Notes under the pieces: model-generated
Databases searched by the model: none
The model's input: the letters and a program-made list of their open reading frames with translations, nothing else
What the model was told of the DNA's origin: nothing
Shown: positions 9,357 to 18,594 of the stretch, one piece after another
Layout: every line of letters begins with the position of its first letter
How positions within the stretch are numbered: the first letter of the stretch is position 1
DNA from: Mycobacterium sp. UM_CSW
GTDB taxonomy: Bacteria > Actinomycetota > Actinomycetes > Mycobacteriales > Mycobacteriaceae
Direction of reading: 5' to 3'
DNA: 64,000 nucleotides
Assembly (NCBI RefSeq): GCF_000455205.1
Contig: NZ_AUWQ01000022.1
Span: 1-64,000 of the forward strand
Made by a program: the position numbers and the translations under genes

Positions 9357-9977
9357 TCATGGGTTTCCGCGTATCTCCCCCAGCTCCCGGAGCAGGAGCC
9401 GCCGTGCGAGGACCCAGACCTCGCTGCTCACGCCGATGCTGTCCCTCGCCTGGGAGACGGCGACGCCTCGAGCGGTGTCGACGACGAGCCAGACGAATGT
9501 GAGCCAGTTGGGGTCCGCCGGCGCGACACCCACCTCCCAGCCCGCGGCGGCGATCTCGCTGATCTGACGTACGCCATCCTCGGAGATCCGGTCCAGAGCG
9601 AGGCGCAGTTCGGCATCGGTGCGGGCGACGACCTGCACCGACAGAAAGGCCTGGTAGAACGGTCCGTAGAAGACGATGAAGATGTCGTCGAGGATCCGTT
9701 CGTCGCGGTCGGGCAGGGATGCCGCCTTCTTCACCCGACGCCGGAACCGCTGCACTCCCCCAGCGACCGCATCCTCCAGGATCGCGAGGCAGAGGTCTTG
9801 CTTGCGCGGGAAGTAGTGGGCGAGTGCGCCGGTCGAGAGGCCTGCCCGTTTGGCGACATCGCTGAAGGTCATCGCGTCGTAGCCCTTCGCGGCCAGAGCC
9901 TCTAGCCCGGCGGACGTGATCTTCGCCCGGGCGAGGGCCCGTCGTTCCGCCTGGGTCCTGCGTTGAGTCTCCGGCAC
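9357..9977 (-). CDS. TetR-family transcriptional regulator
   Basis: A 206-residue repressor-type protein. Its N-terminal helix-turn-helix spans KITSAGLEALAAKGYDAMTF, then SDVAKRAGLSTGALAHYFPRK, and a helical ligand-binding domain follows. It is on the same strand as, and 98 bases upstream of, the BVMO-like gene, and divergent from the alcohol dehydrogenase at 10129. It therefore probably controls one or both. The inducer is unknown. Confidence 0.85.
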   Translation of the reverse strand: MPETQRRTQAERRALARAKITSAGLEALAAKGYDAMTFSDVAKRAGLSTGALAHYFPRKQDLCLAILEDAVAGGVQRFRRRVKKAASLPDRDERILDDIFIVFYGPFYQAFLSVQVVARTDAELRLALDRISEDGVRQISEIAAAGWEVGVAPADPNWLTFVWLVVDTARGVAVSQARDSIGVSSEVWVLARRLLLRELGEIRGNP

Positions 9978-10128
9978 CGGGTGGAGACTAGCCGATTGAC
10001 AGGGTCTCCGGCATGCCCTATAAAAAATAACCGAACCCTCATGTTAGATCTTGCCGCCGCGCCCTACCGCGAGCGGTCTACCCGGGGAGGACCAGTGTGA
10101 CCAGCGCGACCAGTGCGATGACCACACG

Positions 10129-11247
10129 ATGAAGACCCGGGCCGCGGTGTTGACAGAGCTGAACACCCCTTGGGAGATCCTCGAGTGCGACCTCGAGGGG
10201 CCGCGCCAGGGCGAGATCACCGTGAAGATTAAGGGCTCGGGCCTGTGCCATTCGGAGATCCACATCTCGGCGGGCCGGCTCGCGGTCGGCCACCTCCCCA
10301 TCTGCTGCGGCCACGAGGGCGCCGGCGTCGTCGTCGAGGTCGGGCCCGAAACGCCCGGATTCGTGGTCGGCGACCACGTCATCCTCTCGGCGCTCCCGTT
10401 CTGCGGCTACTGCCGCTGGTGCCAGAGCGGCCATTCGAACCTCTGCGATCTCAGCCGTCACCTGATGACCGGTGGTCGCTTCGAGGATCCACCGACCTTC
10501 CGCCTCAGCCATGAAGGCGAACGGGTGGGCCAGATCGTCGGCATCGGGGCCTTCTCCGAACTCACCACCGTCAGCACGATGTCGGTGGTGAAGATCGATC
10601 CCGAGGTGCCGCTCGACCGAGCCTGCCTAATCGGCTGCGCCGTGGCTACCGGCTGGGGCTCCGCGGTCAACCTCGGATCGATCGAGCCCGGCAACACCGT
10701 GATCGTAATGGGGACCGGCGGGCTCGGGGTCTTCGCGGTGCAGGGCGCCGTCCACGCCGGGGCGACGAACGTGATCGGCGTCGATCCCCTGCTCGATCGG
10801 CACGCCCAGGTCGAAGCGCTGGGCGCGACCCACACCTGCGCGAGCATCGAGGAGGGAACCGACCTGGCCCGCTCGATGACTAACGGGCAGGGCGCCGACA
10901 CGACGATCATCACGGTCGGCAACCTCGAACGCGACATGATCTCCCAGGCGCTCACCTCGGTCCGCAAGGGCGGCACGGTTGTCGTTACCGGGCTCGGCGA
11001 TCAGCGCAACTTCGACTACCCCTTCAGCATGGTCGATCTGACCTTGTCGCAGAAGCGGCTGCAAGGGTCACAATACGGCGGGATCGCGATGGGCCGGGAC
11101 ATGCCGCGTCTGATTGACATGTACCGGCGCGGCCACCTCAAGCTCGACGAGGTGATCACCAGGCGCTACACGCTCGACGAGATCAACAAGGGCTACGAGG
11201 ACCTCGAAGCCGGCCTCAACCTGCGCGGCGTCATCACCTTCGACTGA
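10129..11247 (+). CDS. Zinc-dependent alcohol dehydrogenase (MDR, NDMA/mycothiol-type subgroup)
   Basis: A 372-residue medium-chain dehydrogenase. Catalytic zinc ligands are Cys40 and His62 (GHEGAG), structural zinc ligands are Cys92, 95, 98 and 106, and the NAD Rossmann motif is GTGGLG at 195-200. The length and the DPLLDRHAQVEALGATH stretch resemble the actinobacterial NDMA-dependent subgroup. I start at ATG 10129, where homology begins (MKTRAAVLTE), not at the upstream in-frame ATG 10051. It probably interconverts an alcohol with an aldehyde or ketone beside the BVMO-like enzyme. Confidence 0.85.
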   Translation: MKTRAAVLTELNTPWEILECDLEGPRQGEITVKIKGSGLCHSEIHISAGRLAVGHLPICCGHEGAGVVVEVGPETPGFVVGDHVILSALPFCGYCRWCQSGHSNLCDLSRHLMTGGRFEDPPTFRLSHEGERVGQIVGIGAFSELTTVSTMSVVKIDPEVPLDRACLIGCAVATGWGSAVNLGSIEPGNTVIVMGTGGLGVFAVQGAVHAGATNVIGVDPLLDRHAQVEALGATHTCASIEEGTDLARSMTNGQGADTTIITVGNLERDMISQALTSVRKGGTVVVTGLGDQRNFDYPFSMVDLTLSQKRLQGSQYGGIAMGRDMPRLIDMYRRGHLKLDEVITRRYTLDEINKGYEDLEAGLNLRGVITFD

Positions 11248-11510
11248 TGCCCCGTCGACCGGCGGCAGCACGGTCCCGGTGAGGTAGCCGGCGTCGGACG
11301 AGGACGAGGACGAGGACGAGGACAGCGTCGGCGATCTCGGTCGGCTCGGCGAAGCGACCCATCGGGATCAGCGCTTCGATCGCCTTGGGACCCTCCTCGG
11401 GCATCGAGTCGATCATCCGCGCCCGGGCATCAGGCGAGATCGCTTTGACGGCGCCCCGAAGCGGGCAAGCTCCTCGGCCGCGGTCTTGGTGGACCAGCGC
11501 GTGTTTAAGA
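11240..11510 (-). pseudogene. C-terminal remnant of an SDR dehydrogenase
   Basis: Reading leftward, the sequence gives TAAEELARFG, then in another frame AISPDARARMIDSMPEEGPK and the segment GRFAEPTEIADAV. It then runs into a hexanucleotide repeat, after which the SDR tail SDAGYLTGTVLPPVDG continues in a different frame. The best match in this window is the intact SDR at 30800-31537 (NAISPNARTRMIESIPEDKR). The N-terminal half including the cofactor loop is absent. Confidence 0.7.
11297..11323. repeat. Hexanucleotide tandem repeat (GACGAG)4-GAC
   Basis: Four and a half perfect copies of GACGAG lie inside the SDR remnant, at the point where the conserved FLAS sequence is expected. They read as alternating Val-Leu on the minus strand and coincide with the loss of frame. 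This suggests slipped-strand expansion contributed to the gene's inactivation. Confidence 0.9.
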
Positions 11511-11634
11511 AGTTGATCACAAGCCGCTGTGGTCGGTGTGTCATGAGCGGAGACAGGTGAGATCTCCGGTAGATGCATCAACGACGAAGAGACCAAATAC
11601 CCGAGGCGGTGCGCCCAATGACTAGACTCGCGTC

Positions 11635-12255
11635 GTGTCGACCGAGCGGGTAGCGCCCCAGCGTCCCCCAATCCGGGAGTCGCAGAAGGCGGCGACCGCC
11701 AAGGTGCTACTGGACGCCAGCGAGGAGCTCTTTTTCGAGCAGGGCTACACCGCGACGACGATCGGTCAGATCGCCGCCCGAGCAGGCGCGAGTCGGGCCA
11801 CGTTCTACCTCCACTTCGACGCCAAGTGGCGCACGGTGGCGGAGTTGGCCCGGCTCAAGCTCGTGCCCGAGACGATCGACTTCTACCGACGACTTGACGC
11901 TCACACCGACATCTCGCGGCATGACATGCGCTCCTGGCTCGACGACGCCCTCGAGTTCTACGTGCGCAACCGCGACTTGGTGCTGATCGTCGTCCAGGTC
12001 CTGCAGCTCGAGCCGGAGTTCGCAGCCGAGAACGAGCGCATCGTCCGCACCTTCGCGGCCGAGATGCCCCACCTGCTGCAGCGGTGGGGACCGGACCGAC
12101 GCGCCGAAGTGCACCTGCGGCTCGGCTTGCTCATCTCCCAGCTCAGCGACTTCGCGGCCGGCTGGCTGACCGGGATCTGGAACGGCGTCGACCGCGCGGT
12201 GGCGATCGACGTGCTCACCGACTTCTGGATGGCCGGTCTGCGAGCCCAGGGGTGA
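11635..12255 (+). CDS. TetR-family transcriptional regulator
   Basis: A 206-residue TetR protein starting at GTG (VSTERVAPQRPP). The helix-turn-helix is ATAKVLLDASEELFFEQGYT plus IGQIAARAGASRATFYLHFD, followed by a helical C-terminal domain. It is convergent with the esterase at 12292-13488 and next to the decayed SDR, so its target is not obvious from position. Confidence 0.85.
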   Translation: MSTERVAPQRPPIRESQKAATAKVLLDASEELFFEQGYTATTIGQIAARAGASRATFYLHFDAKWRTVAELARLKLVPETIDFYRRLDAHTDISRHDMRSWLDDALEFYVRNRDLVLIVVQVLQLEPEFAAENERIVRTFAAEMPHLLQRWGPDRRAEVHLRLGLLISQLSDFAAGWLTGIWNGVDRAVAIDVLTDFWMAGLRAQG

Positions 12256-12291
12256 TCATGAGCGCGGGACGGACTTCGAGCCGATCGCGAG

Positions 12292-13488
12292 TCACAGGCA
12301 CTGTCGCAGCGCCTCCACGATGACCGCTGTCCGCACTTCTCCCACCAGGCTTCTGCTCAGCTGGTTCGGGGTGTAGCCGAAGCCCACCCCGTGCCCGACG
12401 TCGGCGAATCCGAGAGCGCCACCGGCTCCGGGGTGACCGAAGGAGTCGTCGCCGAGCAGCGGCGCACTCGGGCTTGCGAGCATGAAGCCCGAGGCGTAGC
12501 GGCTAGGCCCCAGGGTGACCCGGTCGGGGCCGCTGACGACCTCGGCCCGTGCGGCGTCGACCGTGTCGGATCGCAGCAGGCGCACGCCGTCGACCTCGCC
12601 CAGCGTCGCGGCGTACATCTTGGCCAAGGACCGGGCGTTGCTCACGCCGTTGGCCGCAGGCTGCTCGTGCCGAAGGGCGTCGCGGGTGTTCCAGGTTGCG
12701 GCGTGCGGTGTCGGGAGAGCCCCGTTGGTCGTGAACACCCGCGACATCAGCGACTGCGGATCGACCATCGCGGCCAGCATCGCCTCGACGCCGGCCCGGA
12801 CCTGCGGGTCGGCGATGCTTTCGACGGTCGAGAGGTCGGGCGTCCCGTCGAGCAGTGGCGCGAAGTCCACCTCGACCGCATCGGGGAGCCCGATCCAGAA
12901 GTCGAGCCCGAGGGGTCCCGCGACCAGATCGCCGAACAGCTCCGACACGCTCGAGCCGGTCGCGCGGAGCACCAGCTCGCTTACGAGCCACCCGAAGGTC
13001 AGCGCGTGGTAACCGTGCGCCGTCCCCGGCTCCCACAGCGGCTCCTGCGCGGCCAGCGCCTGCGCCGCCGGGGTCCCTGCGAAGAGCTCCTCCCGCGTGA
13101 GCTGCTCCGTCGGGACCGGCAGGCCCGCCTGGTGGCTCACGAGCTCGCGCACCGTGATCCGGTCTTTGCCGTGGGCGCCGAACTCGGGCCAGTAGTCGGC
13201 GAGGGGCCGCTCCAGGTCCAGTCGTCCCTCCTCGGCGAGTCGGTGCAGCACGATGCTGGTGGCGCCCTTGGTGGCCGAGTACACGAGCGTCACCGTGTCG
13301 GGCTTCCACGCCCGGTCGTGCGCGGGGTCCGCGAGGCCACCCCAGATGTCGACCACGCAGCGACCTCCGACGTATACGGCGAGCGCGGCGCCGACCTCCT
13401 CGCCGTCGGTGAAGTTCGAGCAGAAGGCGTCGGCCACGCTCTCGAAGCCGGGCTCCACGGTCCCCTCGACGCTCATTCGCTCAGCCAT
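12292..13488 (-). CDS. Beta-lactamase-fold serine hydrolase (EstB-like esterase)
   Basis: A 398-residue class C beta-lactamase/DD-peptidase-fold hydrolase. The catalytic SxxK is Ser71-Ala-Thr-Lys74, the Tyr is Tyr160 in GYHALTFGW, and the third motif is represented by HPGAGG. There is no signal peptide, so it is cytoplasmic and more likely an esterase or lactonase than a true beta-lactamase. The start is ATG 13488, preceded by GAGGGG. The frame opens further upstream without support. Next to a BVMO-like enzyme and an alcohol dehydrogenase, ester hydrolysis is a sensible role (inference). Confidence 0.8.
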   Translation of the reverse strand: MAERMSVEGTVEPGFESVADAFCSNFTDGEEVGAALAVYVGGRCVVDIWGGLADPAHDRAWKPDTVTLVYSATKGATSIVLHRLAEEGRLDLERPLADYWPEFGAHGKDRITVRELVSHQAGLPVPTEQLTREELFAGTPAAQALAAQEPLWEPGTAHGYHALTFGWLVSELVLRATGSSVSELFGDLVAGPLGLDFWIGLPDAVEVDFAPLLDGTPDLSTVESIADPQVRAGVEAMLAAMVDPQSLMSRVFTTNGALPTPHAATWNTRDALRHEQPAANGVSNARSLAKMYAATLGEVDGVRLLRSDTVDAARAEVVSGPDRVTLGPSRYASGFMLASPSAPLLGDDSFGHPGAGGALGFADVGHGVGFGYTPNQLSRSLVGEVRTAVIVEALRQCL

Positions 13489-13715
13489 GTGTCCCCTCTG
13501 GTGACAGTCATGGACGACCGTGGTGTGGCCGCCGGGTGTCAGCCACCGTAGCCCTGGCGACACTGGAGTACAACGATCAGATTCAGAGCCACTGTGCAAT
13601 CCTGGGAACTATCGCGAGACCTAAGTCTACTCGATTGACATTGGTATCCAGGAGGGGCACTCTGATCGGCAAAGCGTGACGGGCGTCACGTCCGCAGTGG
13701 ATCCGGGAGGCAGAC

Positions 13716-14885
13716 ATGCGTTGTGGGATCACCTTGTTCATCCAGGCCTACCAAGACTGGGACCGCTTCGAGGCAGCGGAGCGGGGTGAGCCTGTGCCGG
13801 CTCTCGACCCAGCCGCAGACGCCACGCGCTTCCAGGAGGAGATCGAGTCTGCCCTCGAGCTCGAGGACCTCGGCTTCGACTCCCTGTGGACCGTCGAGCA
13901 CCACGTCAGCCCCTACACGATGGTCACCAATCCGATCCAGCTGCTGACCTTCTTCGCCGGCGCCACCTCGCGGATGGACGTCGGGACGATGGTGGCGGTG
14001 CTGCCGTGGCACCACCCGCTCCGGATGGCCGAGGACATCACGATGCTCCAGTACGCGTTGCGCGGCCGCACGCCGTACATCGGCTTCGGTCGTGGGGCCG
14101 GTCGTCGGGAGTTCCGCCAGCTTGGCCTCAAGATGGAGGAGTCCAAGGAGCGCTTTTCGGAGAGTGTCGACATCGTCAAGCTGGCGCTGTCGCAGGAGTC
14201 GTTCTCCTATGCCGGTGAGTACTACAACTTCGAGAACATCACCATGCGCCCTCGACCGCGCGATGCCCAGCAGATCATCGACAACCTGCACTTCTCGTGG
14301 GGGACCCCGTCGTCGGCTCCAGTGGGGGCACGTCACGGGTTGAAGCCGCTCATCATCCCCCAGAAGCCGTGGGCCGAGTACGTCGACGACCTCGCCAGCT
14401 TCAGCGCTGCTCGTTCCGAGGTCGGCCTCGAGCCGGTCCGTCCCCGCATCCACATGAACGCCATCTGCGCCGAGACGGAGGAGGAGGCACGCGCGCTCGC
14501 CTACGAGTTCGTCCCGCAGTACGCCGACAGCGCGGCCCGGAACTACGAGACGGCGGGCGGCCACTTCGCCAGCATCAAGGGCTACGAGCACTACGCCGCC
14601 ATCGCCGAGGCAGCCGGCGGCGACAAGGACGCCGTCGTGGACAACATGGCGCAGACCTACCTCGACAACCACCTGTGGGGCACCCCGGAGCAGTGCATCG
14701 CCAAGCTGCAAAAGATCGCCGACTTATTCCACCCCGAGGAGTTCATGCTGGTGATGCGTTTCGGCAACATGCCGCGAGAGGTGGCCGATAAGAGCACGGC
14801 GCTCTTCGCGCGCGAGGTGCTGCCTGCCGTCCACGAGTTCGCCGTCCGCGAGCCGATCACCTACCAGGTGCCGGCCGGGGTCTGA
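13716..14885 (+). CDS. LLM-class (luciferase-like) flavin-dependent oxidoreductase
   Basis: A 389-residue TIM-barrel flavoprotein of the bacterial luciferase superfamily, with DSLWTVEHHVSPYTMVTNP in the first third and the typical DVGTMVAVLPWHHPLRMAED segment. This is followed by GFGRGAGRREF, the region that binds the flavin or F420 phosphate. Families of this type use FMN or F420 for monooxygenation or dehydrogenation. ATG has GGGAGGC upstream. It is divergent from the esterase gene, with a 227-base intergenic region between them. Confidence 0.8.
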   Translation: MRCGITLFIQAYQDWDRFEAAERGEPVPALDPAADATRFQEEIESALELEDLGFDSLWTVEHHVSPYTMVTNPIQLLTFFAGATSRMDVGTMVAVLPWHHPLRMAEDITMLQYALRGRTPYIGFGRGAGRREFRQLGLKMEESKERFSESVDIVKLALSQESFSYAGEYYNFENITMRPRPRDAQQIIDNLHFSWGTPSSAPVGARHGLKPLIIPQKPWAEYVDDLASFSAARSEVGLEPVRPRIHMNAICAETEEEARALAYEFVPQYADSAARNYETAGGHFASIKGYEHYAAIAEAAGGDKDAVVDNMAQTYLDNHLWGTPEQCIAKLQKIADLFHPEEFMLVMRFGNMPREVADKSTALFAREVLPAVHEFAVREPITYQVPAGV

Positions 14886-15050
14886 GCGACCAGCCCATCA
14901 GCTGGCCGACCCGACCCGATAGGCACGCGGCATGACGGCTGCTACGACTGCCTACGCGGCGGCAGCGACGTGGGAACAACCTCGCACCGTCTGAGCCTGC
15001 CGGGCCCCTCCGGCTCGCCGCCGCCTCGGCGGACTGAGGCCGCGGCGCAG

Positions 15051-15839
15051 TCAGGCAGGCGCGACGCGGGCGGCGTACGCCGCGTTCGACTCGCCGATCG
15101 CCACAGGCGATCCCGCGGCCCAGCCGCCGTCGACCACGAACTCCGACCCGGTGCAGTAGCTCGCCTCGTCCGAGGCCAGGAAGAGGACCACGCGTGAGAC
15201 CTCCTCGGAGGCGCCCATGCGTCGTAGGGGGACCTTCCCGACCACGACGTCGTCCTGGAGCGGGCCGAGGATCGGGGTGCGAATGAAGCCAGGGTGGACG
15301 GAATTGACCCGGATGCCGAGGTCGGCGACCTCCATGGCGAGGGCCTTGGTGAGCCCGACGAGGCCGAACTTGCTGGCGGTGTAGGGCGCGCTGGACGGGG
15401 CGCCACGCAGACCGGCCCACGAGGAGACGTTGATGATCGCGCCACTGCCGCCCGTCCGCATCGAGCCCAGCACGGCCCGCGACCCGAGGAACGCGCCGTC
15501 GAGGTTCACCGACACGACCGCCCGCCAGGTCTCCAGTGACGTGGTCTCCACCGGGCCCGCAGCGCCGATCCCCGCGTTATTCACCAACACGGAGACCAAG
15601 CCGAACTCGCTCTCGGCGTGCTGCACGATCTCACGCCACTGATCCTCCGCGGTGACGTCGAGGTGCTGGTAGCGCGCCGCCTCGCCGAGCTCCTCGGCGA
15701 GCCGCAAGCCCTCCTCGTCCAGCACGTCGCCGATGACGACGCGCCCGCCTTCGGCGACGAAGGCGCGGGCGTGGGCTGCGCCCATCCCCCTCGCTCCGCC
15801 ACTGATGAGGATCGTCTTCTCGTCGAACCGACGGGTCAT
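15051..15839 (-). CDS. SDR-family oxidoreductase (hydroxysteroid dehydrogenase-like)
   Basis: A 262-residue classical SDR: GGARGMG cofactor loop (14-20), NNAG, NVSSWAGLRGAPSSAPYTASK with catalytic Ser, Tyr and Lys, and FVVDGGW near the end. The pattern resembles 3-alpha/20-beta-hydroxysteroid dehydrogenases, but the substrate is not certain. ATG has AAAGGA upstream. It follows the zinc alcohol dehydrogenase by 39 bases on the same strand, so the two form an operon. Confidence 0.85.
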   Translation of the reverse strand: MTRRFDEKTILISGGARGMGAAHARAFVAEGGRVVIGDVLDEEGLRLAEELGEAARYQHLDVTAEDQWREIVQHAESEFGLVSVLVNNAGIGAAGPVETTSLETWRAVVSVNLDGAFLGSRAVLGSMRTGGSGAIINVSSWAGLRGAPSSAPYTASKFGLVGLTKALAMEVADLGIRVNSVHPGFIRTPILGPLQDDVVVGKVPLRRMGASEEVSRVVLFLASDEASYCTGSEFVVDGGWAAGSPVAIGESNAAYAARVAPA

Positions 15840-15878
15840 GTCGTTCCTTTCTGTGATGCGGTGCGATGGAGCCGGTGC

Positions 15879-16925
15879 TCAGGGCACCAGGACGGCTCGT
15901 CCGGGAATGCGGCCGTGATGGAGGTCATCGAAGGCGCTCAGTCCGTCGTCGAGGGCGTAGCGGTGCACGTCGACTCGCACCAGCTCCTGTCGGGCCAGCT
16001 CGAGAACCTGTCGCTGGTCGCGACGCGTCCCACCGTAGGACCGTCGGACGTCGACGCCCCACGGCAGCGGCTCGGGGAGGGTGTCGGCCCTGAAGGTGAA
16101 CCCCCCTCCGGCGACGCCCACGAAGCGCAGTGCGCCGTCGGGGGCCACAACGCGGGTCGCGAGGTCCACCGTCGCCTGGGCGCCGACGAAGTCGAAGACG
16201 GCATCGGCGCCGTAGCCGCCGGTGAGGTCGAGGATCGCGGCCGCCGCGTGGTCGTCCGCATCAAGGACGTGGTCGGCCCCGAGTGCCGTAGCCAACTCGC
16301 GCTTCGCCGGACTGGTGTCCACGGCGACCACGCGAACGCTGCTGGTGGCCCGCAGCACCTGCAGGCCGACGTGCCCGAGCCCGCCGACGCCCATGACCAC
16401 CGCGGTCGACCCGGGTGTCAGTCGGTGCCGTGCGCCGTTGATCGCGTGCATCGGGGTCAGGCCGGCGTCGGCCAGCGGCGCGGCGGAGACGGGGTCCAGC
16501 GTGCCGAGCGGCTCCAGGTAACGTGCATCGACCGCGATGTACTCCGCCATGCCACCGTGGGGACCAAGACCGGGGCATGGTGGCAGACCCAGGCGGCCAC
16601 CGGTCGTCTGACAGCAGTTGTCGCGGCCCTCCAGGCACGGACGGCAGCGGCCGCACGACCACACCAGGTAGACGAGGACAGGGTCTCCCTCTTTGACGTA
16701 AACGACGTCGCTGCCGACCGCAGCAGCCCAGCCCGCCGTCTCGTGACCGAGGGTCAGGGCGTTGGGCCAGGGGATCTGCAGCTGCACGAGGTGCAAGTCG
16801 GAGTGGCACACCCCGGCTCCGCCGACCTTCACCAGCACCTCGGTGGGGCCGATGTTGGGCACCGCGACCTCGCGGACCTCCAACTCGCCGGGACCAGTCA
16901 GCTGCAGCGCCCGCATCGTCGACAC
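15879..16925 (-). CDS. Zinc-dependent alcohol dehydrogenase (AdhP-like)
   Basis: A 348-residue medium-chain dehydrogenase: catalytic zinc residues Cys40 and His61 (GHETAG), structural zinc cysteines 91, 94, 97 and 104/105, and the nucleotide motif GVGGLGHVG. It is closest in pattern to propanol-preferring NAD-dependent AdhP enzymes. It starts at GTG 16925 (or ATG 16916). It is first in a two-gene operon with the SDR downstream, which suggests sequential or alternative oxidation of related alcohols. Confidence 0.85.
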   Translation of the reverse strand: MSTMRALQLTGPGELEVREVAVPNIGPTEVLVKVGGAGVCHSDLHLVQLQIPWPNALTLGHETAGWAAAVGSDVVYVKEGDPVLVYLVWSCGRCRPCLEGRDNCCQTTGGRLGLPPCPGLGPHGGMAEYIAVDARYLEPLGTLDPVSAAPLADAGLTPMHAINGARHRLTPGSTAVVMGVGGLGHVGLQVLRATSSVRVVAVDTSPAKRELATALGADHVLDADDHAAAAILDLTGGYGADAVFDFVGAQATVDLATRVVAPDGALRFVGVAGGGFTFRADTLPEPLPWGVDVRRSYGGTRRDQRQVLELARQELVRVDVHRYALDDGLSAFDDLHHGRIPGRAVLVP

Positions 16926-17319
16926 GTCTAAAATCTACTCACTGGACTGCAGAAAATTCACTGGTATCTGAGACAGCTTGGTTGATCGGAGCCTGAGAAG
17001 CCGCTGTCGCAGTGCGGCCGCGGACCCGCCTCGACTATCGGGACCCAGCTCGCGACCGCGTCGGGAGCCCCGCGCAGCCGACCGACCGAGGCCAGGGTCG
17101 CGGTGTCATGTCGCCGAGGTAAGACGTGCTCGGCGCCCGGGTCACCGCGGGCTTGGGCAATATCTGACTTCCTGATCGAGCCCACTTTTTGGTAGGGCGG
17201 CCTCGCACGCACGCTGGTTACGGGCGTCGTCGCACCTCATTACTATCGCCAGGTCCTTGCGCGCCAGCGACCGCCGTAAAGCCGTCCAAGAAAATCGAAT
17301 GGATACTTTCAACCAACGG
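16926..17319. other. Intergenic stretch without recognisable gene
   Basis: About 390 bases between the alcohol dehydrogenase start and the truncated thiolase. The first 50 bases are AT-richer than their surroundings (AAATCTACTCACTGGACTGC) and probably hold the promoter of the minus-strand operon. The rest gives no convincing coding sequence in any frame. It is probably debris from whatever event removed the thiolase body. Confidence 0.4.
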
Positions 17320-17496
17320 CTATGCGAAAGTGGCGGTGCGCACGGCGGACTGCAGCAAGGTGATGCTCGCCGCGGGGTCGATCCCGGTCCGCTCCACGAC
17401 CCGACGGATCGGGTGGGCACCGAGGTCGGCGGGGTGCACATCGGCGAGCCCGCCCTTGCGACGCCCTACCGCATCGACGATATAGGCCTCGCTCAT
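17320..17496 (-). pseudogene. N-terminal remnant of a thiolase (acetyl-CoA acetyltransferase)
   Basis: ATG at 17496 with GAGAGGA upstream opens a 58-codon frame, MSEAYIVDAVGRRKGGLADV then HPADLGAHPIRRVVERTGID. This is the usual start of thiolases (AYIVDAVRTPxGR...). Homology stops around Pro-Ala-Ala, and an unrelated tail (SITLLQSAVRTATFA) runs to a stop. The active-site Cys region and everything after it are missing. It follows the APH-like kinase on the same strand and was probably the last gene of that operon. Confidence 0.75.
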
Positions 17497-17550
17497 CAGG
17501 ACGTCCTCTCGTTCTGTGGTCGGGGGACGGTTCCCCGACGGTGGGATGGA

Positions 17551-18594
17551 TCAGTGCAGGTGACGCAGGGCCTGGTCGAACAACGCGACGGCGTTGCGGT
17601 GCAGTTTGTCGCCGGTCGCCTTGGGCGCCTTGCCGGCGCAAGCGCGGGCGTGAGTGCCCTCGAGGAGGATGCCGAGCTTGAAACAGGCAAGGATCTGGTA
17701 CCAGTCGATCGCGGAGAGGTCCCGGTCGGAGTGCTCGGCGTAGGCCGCGACGAGGTCCTCGCGGGTCGCCAGTCCCCCGGCCTCGGCGACGGGCGTCCCG
17801 GACCAGACACCGTCCTCGCCAGGCACCGGCCAGGTCGCCAGCAGCCACCCGAGGTCGAGCAACGGGTCGCCGACGGTGGCCATCTCCCAGTCGACGATCG
17901 CGGCGACCTCGGGGCGGTCCGCACGGAACATGATGTTGGCGAGGTGGAAGTCGCCGTGCATCAGCCCGGGCGGCGCGGGCGCCGGCCGGTGTCGTTCCAG
18001 CCAATCGCCGACGGCACCGACCTCGGGCAGCTGCGGTCCGGGGTAGCCGTCGAGCTCGGAGTAGGAGTCGAGTTCGCGGCGCCACCGGGGGACCTGCCGT
18101 TCGAGGAATCCCTTTGGACGGCCGAGATCGGTCAGGCCGACGGCGGCCGGGTCGACCGCACCGAGAGCAGCCGCGGCGCGCGCAGCCGCGAGACCCGCCT
18201 CGCACCGGACGGCCGAGTCGTTCGCGTACGTCGGAGGCAATTCGACGGTGAGGTTGACCCCGTCGACGTCGTCCATGAGGTAGAACACTGCGCCGCCCAA
18301 CACGTCGGTCGACGGGCACTGGGCGACGAGCCGGGGAGCGGGCACGGCGGTTCCGTTGAGTGCGTCAAGGACGCGCATCTCACGCCGCAGGGCGTCATTG
18401 CTCGTCGCACGCGGGTGTGGCGGAGGACGACGCAGCACGAGCCGTCTGCCACCGCGCCGGAAACGAACCATGACGTTCTGCGTCCCGCCGCCCATCGGAG
18501 AGACGTCGGTCAGCTCGGCGCCCGGCGGATGGTGTTCGTCGAGCCATCTCGCGACGCGCTCAAGGTCGGGGTGCGCCTCGAGGGCTGCGCTCAT
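17551..18594 (-). CDS. APH-family phosphotransferase (ACAD10-type kinase)
   Basis: A 347-residue aminoglycoside-phosphotransferase-fold kinase. The Brenner motif HGDFHLAN is at 213-220 and the metal-binding DWE at 235-237. In actinobacteria such genes accompany acyl-CoA dehydrogenases and resemble the N-terminal kinase domain of ACAD10/ACAD11, which phosphorylates 4-hydroxyacyl-CoA. Here an acyl-CoA dehydrogenase and SDR are immediately upstream, supporting the same role (inference). I chose ATG 18594, which overlaps the SDR stop as ATGA and has GGGGGA upstream; ATG 18600 is an alternative. Confidence 0.8.
   Translation of the reverse strand: MSAALEAHPDLERVARWLDEHHPPGAELTDVSPMGGGTQNVMVRFRRGGRRLVLRRPPPHPRATSNDALRREMRVLDALNGTAVPAPRLVAQCPSTDVLGGAVFYLMDDVDGVNLTVELPPTYANDSAVRCEAGLAAARAAAALGAVDPAAVGLTDLGRPKGFLERQVPRWRRELDSYSELDGYPGPQLPEVGAVGDWLERHRPAPAPPGLMHGDFHLANIMFRADRPEVAAIVDWEMATVGDPLLDLGWLLATWPVPGEDGVWSGTPVAEAGGLATREDLVAAYAEHSDRDLSAIDWYQILACFKLGILLEGTHARACAGKAPKATGDKLHRNAVALFDQALRHLH

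Noticed and set aside
13686-14711. Long minus-strand frame opposite the LLM gene
   Set aside because: No conserved motif; it mirrors codon bias of the LLM gene on the other strand.
15618-16931. Long plus-strand frame opposite the SDR and alcohol dehydrogenase
   Set aside because: Spans two real genes and an intergenic gap without homology.
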